From: DATESZ01 sp035283845 | GTDB taxonomy: Bacteria > Desulfobacterota > Syntrophia > Syntrophales > JACQWR01 | Direction: 5' to 3' | NCBI GenBank assembly: GCA_035283845.1 | Contig: DATESZ010000027.1 | Coordinates: 1-21,942 of the forward strand | Length of the DNA: 21,942 nucleotides | Part shown: positions 7,565 through 15,278 of the stretch, piece after piece | Numbering within the stretch: position 1 is the first letter of the stretch | How the letters are laid out: every line of letters begins with the position of its first letter | Made by a program: the position numbers and the translations under genes | Notes under the pieces: generated by a model | The model's input: the letters and a program-made list of their open reading frames with translations, nothing else | The model's database searches: none | What the model was told of the DNA's origin: nothing

Positions 7565-9925
7565 ATGTTGAGAAAACTAAAGAACTTTCCCGGGATGTTA
7601 ATGCCGGCGCTGATCATAGCATTCCCTCTTTTACTCCTCGGATGCGGCGGTTCCGGTCCCATAACGAACAACTCCACGCCGGCCACCGGCGGGACCGGCA
7701 CGGTCACCGGATCGATAAGCTTATCACTGACAAAACTCTCCGATAACAGTCCGACAACATCCATATCTGCAGACAGTCCTGCCAAGCTGACAGCTACTGC
7801 AGAAGACAGCTCCGGACGCCGCATTGTGTTAAAAGTAATGTCATTTTCCACAACATCCGATCTAATATTCGAACCTGCTTCAGTTACCGCCCTTACTGAT
7901 TCAAATGGAACCGCATCAATAATAGTTAAAGCGGGTAAGACGACAGGCGCCACAACGATAAAGGCAGAAATAACCGATTATTCCGGAACTGCTGTTTCGG
8001 GAACTATCAGCCTGTCCGTTACCGGGAGCGGTACGGTCACAGAATCAATATTCTTATCCCTCGCAAAACTCTCCGATGACAGCGCGACAACATCCGTATC
8101 AGTAGACAGTCCTGCCAAGCTTACAGTCACCGCGAAAGACAGCTCCGGACGGCCTATTTCGTTTCAAGTAATGTCCTTTTCCACAACCTCCGATCTATCA
8201 TTCGACCCTGCTTCCGGTACCGCGCTCACCGATGCCAATGGCACAGCCTCCATAACCGTTAAAGCGGGGAACCAGACAGGCGCCACAACGATCAGGGCAA
8301 TAATAACTGATATTTTTGGAGCGGCTGTTTCGGGAACTAAAGGCATTTCCATAGCGCCCCCGAATCTCAGTTTGAGCGATTTGACTATTAATCCCGCTGC
8401 ACTTTCGGCGGGAGGCAGTGCGGGAGTAAGCGTGAGCGTGAATGACGGTTCCGGGAATCCCTTTACGACCCCCTTGCCTGTTTCCTTCACGTCTGATGGC
8501 GTTAAGGCAGGCAAGGCCACCATTACCCCGCAAGTTTCTACGGTCAACGGCGTCGCCTCGGCTACCTACCGGGATATTAATTATGGCGCCGTGGATACGA
8601 TTACCGCAACACTATCCATCGGAGGGAGTACGTTCGTAAAAACAGGAACGATCACGGTCAACCCGGCAGCGGCTGGAGCGATTTACTTTGTCTCCGCGAC
8701 ACCTGCCAATATTTCTCTCAAGGGTACCGGGGGGGCAGGCAGAAGTGAAACATCCGTGGTTGTTTTTAAAGTGCTTGATACAAACGGCAATCCAATTAAA
8801 AAGAAAGTAAATTTTTCGTTAGATACGGCCGTTGGCGGGCTCACTTTGACAACCAACAGCGCCGATTCCGATTCCCTTACGGGTCTGGTGCAAACGATCG
8901 TAAATGCTGGCACGGCAAACACACCGGTACGCATTTCGGCCAACATCAACGGCACAGCAATAACCACTACTTCTGACAATCTTGTCGTTTCCACTGGCAT
9001 CCCCGACCAGGATTCCTTTTCCCTGGCGGCATCCATTCTGAATATCGAAGGCTGGAGTGTTGACGGGACTACTTCCAACATTACGGTGCGCTTGGCCGAT
9101 CATTTTCATAATCCCGTACCCGATGGAACGGCTGTTAAGTTCACGACGTCGGGGGGATCAATTGAACCCTCATGCACTACGACAAAAGGCGCCTGCACGG
9201 TTCAATTTACCAGCCAGGCGCCACGACCTCCAAATGGACGCGCCGTTGTGTTGGCCGATGCGCTGGGCGAGGAAAGCTTCACTGATCTGAACGGCAACGG
9301 ACAATATGATCCTGGTATTGATACCTTTAAAGATATGCCCGAGCCTTTCTTGGATGCCAATGAAAGTTGCCCCAATGGCGTAAGGGACCCCGATTGCGTA
9401 AGGGACGTCAATGAAGAGTTCATTGACACTAATGCCGATGGCTCATACAGTACCGGCGATGGCATCTTTAATGGTATTTTAAGAAATCCTTCCATAATCG
9501 GGCTAAAGACGATACATGTGAGGGGTTCCTTGACGATCGTGCTCTCCGGCAGTAGTGCCAACATCACTATCAACAGAGGGAATCCGATCAGCCTTGATCA
9601 TTGTACCGATGGAGTATCATTTAATAACGCTCCGAGGAAGCTTGATGTTAATGTAACAGATGTCAATGGCAACGTGATGCCCGCGGGTACAACTATTTCG
9701 TTTACAACTTCAAATGGCACGATTCTCACCACCCCCACGAGCTATACGGTACCCAGTACATCAACATTGCCTCCAACTTATACATTGATAATGCAAAGTG
9801 ATGCCAGCCAGGATACACCCCCATTGCTTACTTGTTCTAATGCACAATCAAATGGAATTTTCACCGTTACGGTAACAACGCCGAACAATCTTACGACCTA
9901 TGGAACTATTACCGTTGCTGACTGA
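7565..9925 (+). CDS. Ig-like (Big/invasin-type) repeat surface lipoprotein with Ca-type loops
   Basis: A 786-aa predicted lipoprotein. The start at ATG 7565 has GAGGAG 7-14 bases upstream, and the signal peptide ends in a lipobox LLLGC with Cys27; upstream in-frame starts would spoil it. The rest is a string of Ig-like beta-sandwich domains: two near-identical ones (residues ~46-156 and ~157-265), then divergent ones at ~268-375, ~376-490 and ~490-575, and a C-terminal one from ~660. Between them lies an Asp-rich insert with EF-hand-like loops, DLNGNGQYD (D574-D582) and DTNADGSYSTGD (from D621), suggesting calcium-stabilised rigidity. Paired cysteines (e.g. in SCTTTKGAC) suggest disulfides. 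Such proteins act as adhesins or stalks. The location right after the secretin suggests it is exposed by, or works with, the pilus machine; that is inference. Confidence 0.82.
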   Translation: MLRKLKNFPGMLMPALIIAFPLLLLGCGGSGPITNNSTPATGGTGTVTGSISLSLTKLSDNSPTTSISADSPAKLTATAEDSSGRRIVLKVMSFSTTSDLIFEPASVTALTDSNGTASIIVKAGKTTGATTIKAEITDYSGTAVSGTISLSVTGSGTVTESIFLSLAKLSDDSATTSVSVDSPAKLTVTAKDSSGRPISFQVMSFSTTSDLSFDPASGTALTDANGTASITVKAGNQTGATTIRAIITDIFGAAVSGTKGISIAPPNLSLSDLTINPAALSAGGSAGVSVSVNDGSGNPFTTPLPVSFTSDGVKAGKATITPQVSTVNGVASATYRDINYGAVDTITATLSIGGSTFVKTGTITVNPAAAGAIYFVSATPANISLKGTGGAGRSETSVVVFKVLDTNGNPIKKKVNFSLDTAVGGLTLTTNSADSDSLTGLVQTIVNAGTANTPVRISANINGTAITTTSDNLVVSTGIPDQDSFSLAASILNIEGWSVDGTTSNITVRLADHFHNPVPDGTAVKFTTSGGSIEPSCTTTKGACTVQFTSQAPRPPNGRAVVLADALGEESFTDLNGNGQYDPGIDTFKDMPEPFLDANESCPNGVRDPDCVRDVNEEFIDTNADGSYSTGDGIFNGILRNPSIIGLKTIHVRGSLTIVLSGSSANITINRGNPISLDHCTDGVSFNNAPRKLDVNVTDVNGNVMPAGTTISFTTSNGTILTTPTSYTVPSTSTLPPTYTLIMQSDASQDTPPLLTCSNAQSNGIFTVTVTTPNNLTTYGTITVAD
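7700..8352 (+). repeat. Tandem 333-bp duplication encoding two Ig-like domains
   Basis: The segment beginning ACGGTCAC at 7700 recurs at 8033, exactly 333 bases (111 codons) later, and similarity continues to about 8352. Encoded residues are mostly identical (shared blocks such as DSPAKLT, VMSFSTTSDL, TGATTI), with the differences spread evenly. This is an in-frame domain duplication, moderately recent, and a possible site of copy-number change by recombination. Confidence 0.85.
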
Positions 9926-10077
9926 AAAGCCCATGTTCCTGAACGTATTTATTTTGGCCTGCGAAAATGATCCATGGGGTGTCTTTGGTAAAGTAGGTAA
10001 GTTAGAATTATAGTTGTTGATTTTTTGAGAAATTATAGGTAAAGGGGCACCATTATTAGCTGTACTGGAGGTTTACA

Positions 10078-10821
10078 GTGAGCGATGTTTCCGCCGCTAC
10101 CATAAATTTTGGAGGCCATTTCCACGGCAGCCTGATCGACATGATTTTAGATGCAGGCGCTATAGTGCAATTTGTTTTATTGTTCCTTCTTTTCTTTTCC
10201 GTCCTTTCCTGGGCGATTATTTTCATGAAATACCGGGTGATAAGAAAAGCGAGGAGAGAAAACTTCTCTTTTTTAGAAGTTTATATGAAAAGCACAAAAC
10301 TTTCCGAGGTGTTTACAGCATCAAAAAAATTTTCCTATTCCCCTGTTGCGGAGGTATTCAGGACAGGATATACAGAACAGATAAGCCTGAACAAGTTTAT
10401 GAAGGATTCCCCGGTAACGCCTGAGGGATCTGCTGTTTCAGCTTTGGAGATGAAGGGTGTCGATAATGTCGAACGCGCCTTAAATCGCGCCTGTAGCGCC
10501 GAGCTGACCAAGTTGGAGAGCACTCTTGGTTTTCTGGCAACAACGGGGAGCGTCTCTCCCTTTATAGGTCTGTTCGGCACTGTCTGGGGCATCATGGACA
10601 CCTTCAGGGGCATAGGAGCGAAGGGCTCCGCCACCCTTGCCGTGGTGGCGCCAGGTATATCGGAGGCGCTGGTTGCTACGGCGGCAGGTCTTGCTGCTGC
10701 CATACCGGCAGTCGTTTTCTATAACTATTTTCAGAACAGCATCAAGACTATGGCCATAGAGATGGATAGCTTTGCTTCAGAGTTTTTGAATATTGTAGAG
10801 CGCCATTATGTGAGACGTTGA
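10078..10821 (+). CDS. tolQ: TolQ, proton channel subunit of Tol-Pal
   Basis: Inner-membrane stator subunit of the Tol-Pal motor (MotA/TolQ/ExbB family, 247 aa). GTG start with TGGAGG 8 bases upstream. Three transmembrane helices at ~28-50, ~155-178 and ~196-218; the long cytoplasmic loop lies between helix 1 and 2. The signature stretch is helix 2-3 with GLFGTVWGIMDTF (residues 164-176), holding the conserved pore Thr, then GISEALVATAAGLAAAIPA. With TolR it uses the proton gradient to energise TolA. It opens the tolQRAB-pal-cpoB row, separated by 152 bp from the Ig-like lipoprotein; that gap shows no strong promoter or terminator. ExbB is the alternative name, but the tolB and pal neighbours settle it. 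Confidence 0.93.
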   Translation: MSDVSAATINFGGHFHGSLIDMILDAGAIVQFVLLFLLFFSVLSWAIIFMKYRVIRKARRENFSFLEVYMKSTKLSEVFTASKKFSYSPVAEVFRTGYTEQISLNKFMKDSPVTPEGSAVSALEMKGVDNVERALNRACSAELTKLESTLGFLATTGSVSPFIGLFGTVWGIMDTFRGIGAKGSATLAVVAPGISEALVATAAGLAAAIPAVVFYNYFQNSIKTMAIEMDSFASEFLNIVERHYVRR

Positions 10822-10827
10822 GCTGCC

Positions 10828-11253
10828 ATGTATTTCAAAAGAAGGCGCACCTTTATTGAAGACAAATCCTTTAAGGATATCAATGTAACGCCGCTCGTGG
10901 ACGTGGTTCTGGTGCTCCTGATAATTTTTATGGTGGCGGCGCCGATGCTCCAGATGGGGATTGATGTAAATCTCCCTCGTGTAAAGTCAAAGAGCGTCGA
11001 TGTTACGGAAGAAAAGCTGGTTCTGACCGTAAACGGCGCCCGGGAGTTGTTTCTGAATAAGAACAAAGTTCCCCTTTACGACCTGCAATCAAAGCTTGAA
11101 AACATCTTTGCCAGCAGGATTGACAGGGACCTTTTCCTGCGGGCGGACCGGAGCGTTCCTTATGGTTTTGTGGTGGAGGTGATGGCCGAAGTCAGGAAGG
11201 CGGGGGTTGATAAGCTCGGCATGATCACCGAACCGCCGGAGGATGCAAGATGA
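10828..11253 (+). CDS. tolR: TolR, stator partner of TolQ
   Basis: A 141-aa ExbD/TolR-family protein with one N-terminal transmembrane helix (~22-42) and a periplasmic domain. The invariant proton-carrying aspartate is D25 in the motif NVTPLVDVVLVLL. It forms the ion-conducting core inside the TolQ pentamer; its periplasmic part can bind peptidoglycan. It starts 6 bases after the tolQ stop and its TGA overlaps the tolA ATG (ATGA), so the three are translationally coupled. Length and layout are normal for the family. Confidence 0.93.
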   Translation: MYFKRRRTFIEDKSFKDINVTPLVDVVLVLLIIFMVAAPMLQMGIDVNLPRVKSKSVDVTEEKLVLTVNGARELFLNKNKVPLYDLQSKLENIFASRIDRDLFLRADRSVPYGFVVEVMAEVRKAGVDKLGMITEPPEDAR

Positions 11254-12026
11254 TACATCAGGAATGGGGCACGGGCGGTTACGATGGGAACGGCCGCCTT
11301 AATGGCATGATTATTCTGTCGTTTCTGGCCCATCTCCTGATCCTGCTCGTGCTCATTTTATCACCATCGCAATCCCCACCGAGGTGGACTTTTGGCCCCG
11401 TATATTCTGTTCAATTAGTAAGTCTGCCGACAAGTTTACCGGAAAAAAATGATAGTGTTGCTTCGCTAAGAGAGATCATGGACAGCGCTCCTTCGGATCG
11501 TTACATCATTAGGAAAGAGTTCGTTAATACCCTCACTTCCGCTCCTATCGTTTCCATAGGAACCAGAAAAAAATCCGCAGGCGGTATGGAAAAGGTTCTC
11601 GATGCGGTCAGAAAGAATGTTCAGACGGCTGCTAATCAACCGATCCCCGGCGCTGTGCCTCAGGGTATGGAGCGGATAACGCCTCCAGCTCCGGGGGGAG
11701 CGTTGCCTTCGGCAAAACAAGGCGATGCGGAGGTAAATGCGCAGATGCGGACCTATTATGCACTGATCTGGTCAAAGATAAGGGGATTATGGACTCTTCC
11801 ACGTGGGATATTTCCGGAGAACATCGAAGTCGTCATACATGCCCAAATCCTGAAAGATGGAACCGTCACCGGGGTAGATTTCGAAAAACGTTCCGGCAAC
11901 AGCTATTTTGACGCAACGGCACTCCGCACGGTGAAAAAAGCAAGTCCGCTGCCGCCCCTTCCCGAGGGATTTAGGGACAGCTATCTCGAAGTTGGCATAC
12001 GATTTCCTTCGTCAGAATTCCGATGA
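11250..12026 (+). CDS. tolA: TolA/TonB-like energy-transducing protein
   Basis: A 258-aa bitopic protein placed between TolR and TolB. It has a short cytoplasmic N-terminus, one transmembrane helix (~18-38), a periplasmic linker (~40-160) and a TonB_C-type domain (~165-256; motif around YYALIWSKIRGLW and DGTVTGVDFEKRSGN). It should carry the TolQR-driven stroke to TolB-Pal at the outer membrane. It is clearly shorter than the enterobacterial TolA (about 420 aa) and lacks that protein's long Ala/Lys/Glu helix; the linker is instead poor in repeats. Similar short forms are usual outside gammaproteobacteria. Start and stop both overlap neighbours by ATGA. Confidence 0.85.
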   Translation: MIHQEWGTGGYDGNGRLNGMIILSFLAHLLILLVLILSPSQSPPRWTFGPVYSVQLVSLPTSLPEKNDSVASLREIMDSAPSDRYIIRKEFVNTLTSAPIVSIGTRKKSAGGMEKVLDAVRKNVQTAANQPIPGAVPQGMERITPPAPGGALPSAKQGDAEVNAQMRTYYALIWSKIRGLWTLPRGIFPENIEVVIHAQILKDGTVTGVDFEKRSGNSYFDATALRTVKKASPLPPLPEGFRDSYLEVGIRFPSSEFR

Positions 12027-13387
12027 AAAATTGTTATGTAAGAGGACCTATGCGAATTTTCCCGAGGTCAGTATTATTTCTTCTATTGTTTATCTTCTGG
12101 TGCGATTATGACGCCTGGGGCAGGGTTTACTTAGACATCGATTCTCCCACTTTCAAGCCATTTCTCATAGCTGTCCCTGATTTTCAGGCATTTTCCGGGA
12201 ATAGAGAACAAAAGGATAATTCACCGGCTTCCATGTCCGGCAGCTTGTCAGACTACCTGATGATGACGGGATTCTTCAATGTTATAAGCAGGAATGCCTA
12301 TCTTGAGGATCAGAAGCCGGCGCCGGAAGGGGCTAACGAAGCTATCCGTTTTGCCGATTGGATGGCGATCGGGGCGGAATATCTTGTGAAAGGAAAATTC
12401 CAATACCGGGGCAAAGAGCTTACTCTGGAATGCCGCCTTTACGACGCGGTCAGGTCGGAGTTAGTTGTCGGGAAGAAATATGCGGGCAACGCTTCGGAAA
12501 GGAAGAAGATGATCCGTAAATTCGCCGGAGAGGTTCTTTCTGCCCTGACGGGAGTTGGGGGGATATTTTCCACCCGTGTTACCTTCGTCGAGAAGAAAGG
12601 AAAAACATGGGGCATATTTTCGATTGGCTTTGATGGCGATGTTTCTGACCTGTTAAGGCATAAGGAAGGGAATACCGTACTCATGTCTCCCCGTTGGTCG
12701 CCTGACGGCCGCTATATTTCATATACTTCCTTCGAGGAAGGGAATCCCGACTTCTATATCAAGGATATGGTAAACTCAAAGGTCACCCCAATCGCCTCTT
12801 TTCAAGGGATAAACCTGTCCGGCGGCTGGTCTCCCAAAAGTGATAAGGTGCTTTTAACTTTAAGTAGGGACGGCAATGAAGAGATTTACGTTCTGGACTT
12901 TGCCAATAAGTTGCTCCAGCGATTGACAAATAATTTTGCCATCGACGTATCTCCCGCCTGGTCGCCTGACGGCAGCAAGATCGCTTTCGTGTCAAATCGC
13001 TCAGGAACTCCTCAAATATATATCATGGACGCAGATGGAAATAATGTGAGAAGACTTACTTACGACGGAAACTACAATACATCTCCTTCCTGGTCGCCTC
13101 AGTCTCAGGACGACAGAATCGTCTTTGAGAGTAGAACAGCCGGTAACTTCCAAATATTCACCATAGGATTGGACGGCAACAATTTAAAGCAGATGACATT
13201 CGAAAAAGGCAGCAGCGAATCTCCCTCTTGGTCTCCCGATGGCAGGTATATAGCCTTTATACAAAATAACGGTGTAAAGAATAAAATCTATGTCATGAAC
13301 GCAACCGGCTCAAACGTCAGGTTATTATACGAGGGTAGCGGAGATTGTTCTTTTACGAGCTGGTCTCCGCTTATTAAGTTAGAATGA
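12023..13387 (+). CDS. tolB: TolB periplasmic beta-propeller
   Basis: Periplasmic hub of Tol-Pal (454 aa as called): binds Pal and peptidoglycan-free outer-membrane partners and is worked on by TolA. An N-terminal secretion signal ends near WG (residue ~36), followed by the TolB N-terminal alpha/beta domain (~40-175) and a six-bladed propeller (~190-454) with the repeated WSPDGxxIAFxS-type motif (for instance around SPAWSPDGSKIAF and SPSWSPDGRYIAF). The ATG at 12023 overlaps the tolA stop (ATGA). A second in-frame ATG at 12050, preceded by AGAGGA but only four bases away, would give a tighter signal peptide and is a real alternative. It ends in TGA; a 142-bp gap precedes pal. Confidence 0.93.
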   Translation: MKNCYVRGPMRIFPRSVLFLLLFIFWCDYDAWGRVYLDIDSPTFKPFLIAVPDFQAFSGNREQKDNSPASMSGSLSDYLMMTGFFNVISRNAYLEDQKPAPEGANEAIRFADWMAIGAEYLVKGKFQYRGKELTLECRLYDAVRSELVVGKKYAGNASERKKMIRKFAGEVLSALTGVGGIFSTRVTFVEKKGKTWGIFSIGFDGDVSDLLRHKEGNTVLMSPRWSPDGRYISYTSFEEGNPDFYIKDMVNSKVTPIASFQGINLSGGWSPKSDKVLLTLSRDGNEEIYVLDFANKLLQRLTNNFAIDVSPAWSPDGSKIAFVSNRSGTPQIYIMDADGNNVRRLTYDGNYNTSPSWSPQSQDDRIVFESRTAGNFQIFTIGLDGNNLKQMTFEKGSSESPSWSPDGRYIAFIQNNGVKNKIYVMNATGSNVRLLYEGSGDCSFTSWSPLIKLE

Positions 13388-13463
13388 CAGGACATTTTCC
13401 CCCGCGCCGGCGAAATATTATCAGGCAATTATCACGGTCAAAATTATTTTTTGGCTTTTGATG

Positions 13464-13492
13464 TTGCATATGAAGGCAACTTGATTTATACA
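13464..13492 (+). promoter_or_regulatory. Candidate promoter upstream of pal
   Basis: TTGCAT at 13464-13469 and TATACA at 13487-13492 are separated by 17 bases and would start RNA near 13499, about 30 bases before the pal ATG. The match is modest (3/6 and 4/6). The 142-bp gap between tolB and pal, the longest inside the cluster, makes a separate promoter for the abundant Pal lipoprotein plausible. Confidence 0.3.
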
Positions 13493-13529
13493 GTTAAAGA
13501 TGAAATTTGCTGAAGAAAGGAGAATAACA

Positions 13530-14231
13530 ATGAAAAGAAAATGGGGATTAGCATTGTTGGCGCTTTTAGTGGCGGTTGTCTTTGTTTCCGGTTGTGCCAA
13601 GAAACCAGTTCTTCAAGAACCAGTTTCTCAAGAACCGGTTCTTCAAGAAGAGAAGGCCGGAGCTAAGGAACCAGCTACTGTGCAACAGCAGGCGGGAGAC
13701 GTAATGCCTCCGGGGGAGGCAAAGCCGGCGGAAGAGGCTGCCGAAAGCAGGGAATTGAAAGAGACGGTAAAAGAAGGCGCTGAGAGTGCGTCGAAACCAG
13801 CGGAAACGGCGGAGGCAAAGACTGCGGAGGCAAAGACTGGGGAAACAGTTGCGAAAAAGAAAGAAGTGGCCGCCGCGCCGGCAAAGGATTTGTATGAATT
13901 TGCCGATATTCATTTCGACTTCGATAAATTCAATCTCAGGGAAGAAGACCGGGCAATCCTTAAGAAACATGCCGATTGGTTAAACGGAAATAAGGATGTG
14001 ACGATCAGTGTCGAGGGCCATTGTGATGAAAGAGGCACCGCGGAGTATAACCTGGCGCTGGGTGAAAGACGCGCTAATGCAGCGGCGAAATTTCTCATTG
14101 ACCTTGGCATCGATGCGAAGAGAATAAAGACAATAAGTTATGGTAAGGAACTTCCCCTGAATCCGGGACATAACGAAGAGGCTTGGGCAATGAACAGAAG
14201 GGCGCATTTTGTTGCTTCCGCTAAAAAATAG
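13530..14231 (+). CDS. pal: Pal, peptidoglycan-associated lipoprotein
   Basis: Anchors the outer membrane to peptidoglycan and is the end point of Tol force. Start is ATG 13530, with GAAAGGAG 7-14 bases upstream; an in-frame ATG at 13500 lacks a ribosome site and would lengthen the signal peptide. Lipobox VSGC places the lipid on Cys22. The OmpA-like domain (~128-232) has IHFDFDKFNL, then GHCDERGTAEYNLALGERRA, carrying the Asp and Arg that hold diaminopimelate, and ends MNRRAHFV. Between them lies a ~100-residue low-complexity linker rich in Glu, Ala, Lys and Pro, longer than the linker of E. coli Pal (173 aa precursor), containing tandem EPVxQ units and EAKTxE units. Stop is TAG. Confidence 0.95.
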   Translation: MKRKWGLALLALLVAVVFVSGCAKKPVLQEPVSQEPVLQEEKAGAKEPATVQQQAGDVMPPGEAKPAEEAAESRELKETVKEGAESASKPAETAEAKTAEAKTGETVAKKKEVAAAPAKDLYEFADIHFDFDKFNLREEDRAILKKHADWLNGNKDVTISVEGHCDERGTAEYNLALGERRANAAAKFLIDLGIDAKRIKTISYGKELPLNPGHNEEAWAMNRRAHFVASAKK

Positions 14232-14249
14232 TTTAAAGAGGTAGCGCCT

Positions 14250-15143
14250 TTGAAAAAAAATATTCCCCTGCCATTACTGTTGATGACAGCCTTTATAGGT
14301 TGCGCAACCGCTAGTGACATACAAAGGGCCCGAAGCGAGATTGATCAGAAAATGATCGTCGAGGTTGGCGGTAAGATTGCGCCGATGGAAAAGAAGGTCG
14401 CCGTGGCGGAGGAGAAGGTGGCAGCGCTGAAAACGGAAAGCGCTGCCATCCTTGGCGATGTGGCAAAAAACAGTGAAGCAGTTGCGGCTATACGCAGGAG
14501 TATGGCGGAGACCGGCGCCGACATCGCCGACATCCGGGATAATTTGCAGCAGTTAAGAGGCCAGTTAGACCTTTTACGTAAAGATCTTGCCTCTGCCGCG
14601 ACGCGCGCCAACCGTAAGGATGAGGAATACAAAGAAATTAGAGACAAACTGAACAGCGCCGTATTTAAGATTAATTTCATAGAAAATTTTTTGGGTATCG
14701 GTGGAAGGGAAGACCAGCCTGAAGCAGCGGAGAAAGGCGAAAAACTCAGGGAAACGTCGAAAGGTAAATCTGATAAGGAGTCGGCCTATGTTGCTGCCTA
14801 TGAACTCTTCAAGGATGGAAAATTCGACAAGGCGAGGGAAGCGTTCCTGAATTTCCTGAAACAGTATCCCGATACGGAGTATTCGGACAATGCCCAGTTC
14901 TGGATTGCAGAGTGCTTTTATTTCGAAAAAAAATACGAAAATGCCATCCTGGAATATGAAAAGGTGGCCAAAAATTATCCTGATGGAGATAGGGTGCCTC
15001 ATGCTCTTTTGAAGCAGGGAATATCATTTTTAAACCTGGGGGACAAGGCGAGCGCCAAACTTATTCTGCAGCGGGTTATAAGTGATTATCCCAACACAAA
15101 TCAGGCGAGAACTGCTAAGGCACAATTGCTTACCATAAAATAG
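14250..15143 (+). CDS. cpoB: CpoB/YbgF-like Tol-Pal accessory protein, lipoprotein form
   Basis: A 297-aa envelope protein that, in other bacteria, coordinates Tol energy with peptidoglycan synthesis at division. The start is TTG 14250 (AGAGG 9 bases upstream), 18 bases after pal. Signal peptide with a lipobox FIGC (Cys18), so it is predicted to be lipid-anchored; the E. coli protein is soluble. An Ala/Glu/Lys coiled coil covers ~25-130, a charged linker ~150-175, and three TPR motifs ~177-295 (e.g. AYELFKDGKFDKAREAFLNF, then AQFWIAECFYFEKKYENAIL). It is the last gene of the Tol-Pal row and ends in TAG nine bases before the hairpin-ended mini-element. Confidence 0.9.
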   Translation: MKKNIPLPLLLMTAFIGCATASDIQRARSEIDQKMIVEVGGKIAPMEKKVAVAEEKVAALKTESAAILGDVAKNSEAVAAIRRSMAETGADIADIRDNLQQLRGQLDLLRKDLASAATRANRKDEEYKEIRDKLNSAVFKINFIENFLGIGGREDQPEAAEKGEKLRETSKGKSDKESAYVAAYELFKDGKFDKAREAFLNFLKQYPDTEYSDNAQFWIAECFYFEKKYENAILEYEKVAKNYPDGDRVPHALLKQGISFLNLGDKASAKLILQRVISDYPNTNQARTAKAQLLTIK

Positions 15144-15151
15144 AACTTGGG

Positions 15152-15182
15152 GTAACTACTCAGGTTATTAGGTTCACGGTTC
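15152..15182 (+). repeat. Left inverted-repeat arm of the mini-element
   Basis: It holds the outer block 15152-15166 and the inner block 15171-15182, plus a GGTTCAC-type heptamer repeated directly (GGTTCAC, GGTTCAC, then GGCTCAC running to about 15190). The stop codon of the four-helix-bundle fragment falls within this arm. Confidence 0.8.
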
Positions 15183-15264
15183 ACGGCTCACAACGGTACA
15201 CTTTTCGAGTCAATTCGCGTGCCAGTTGCCAAGCCTCAATGTCTTCAAAACGTTCAATTTTCAT
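15181..15264 (-). pseudogene. Truncated four-helix-bundle (S23/IVS-type) protein gene
   Basis: ATG at 15264 opens a 27-codon frame beginning MKIERFEDIEAWQLARELTR, which I recognise as the conserved N-terminus of the bacterial four-helix-bundle family (the S23 or 23S rRNA intervening-sequence protein, normally roughly 115-130 aa). After ~24 codons it runs directly into the repeat arm and stops with TGA at 15183-15181, so about four fifths of the gene is missing. Full-length relatives share their fold with the accessory protein Avd of diversity-generating retroelements and are basic, nucleic-acid-binding proteins; no retroelement is seen here. The upstream AGAGAG is very close to the ATG. Probably not functional as a protein. 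Confidence 0.65.
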
Positions 15265-15278
15265 CGCTCTCTAACCTC

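Noticed and set aside
9926..10077. Regulatory RNA or riboswitch in the gap before tolQ
   Set aside because: I see no conserved fold or strong promoter; only AT-rich sequence and a GGAGG ribosome site near the end.
15181..15264. Diversity-generating retroelement, suggested by similarity of four-helix-bundle proteins to Avd
   Set aside because: No reverse transcriptase, template or variable repeat, or C-type lectin target is present; only an S23-type N-terminal fragment remains.
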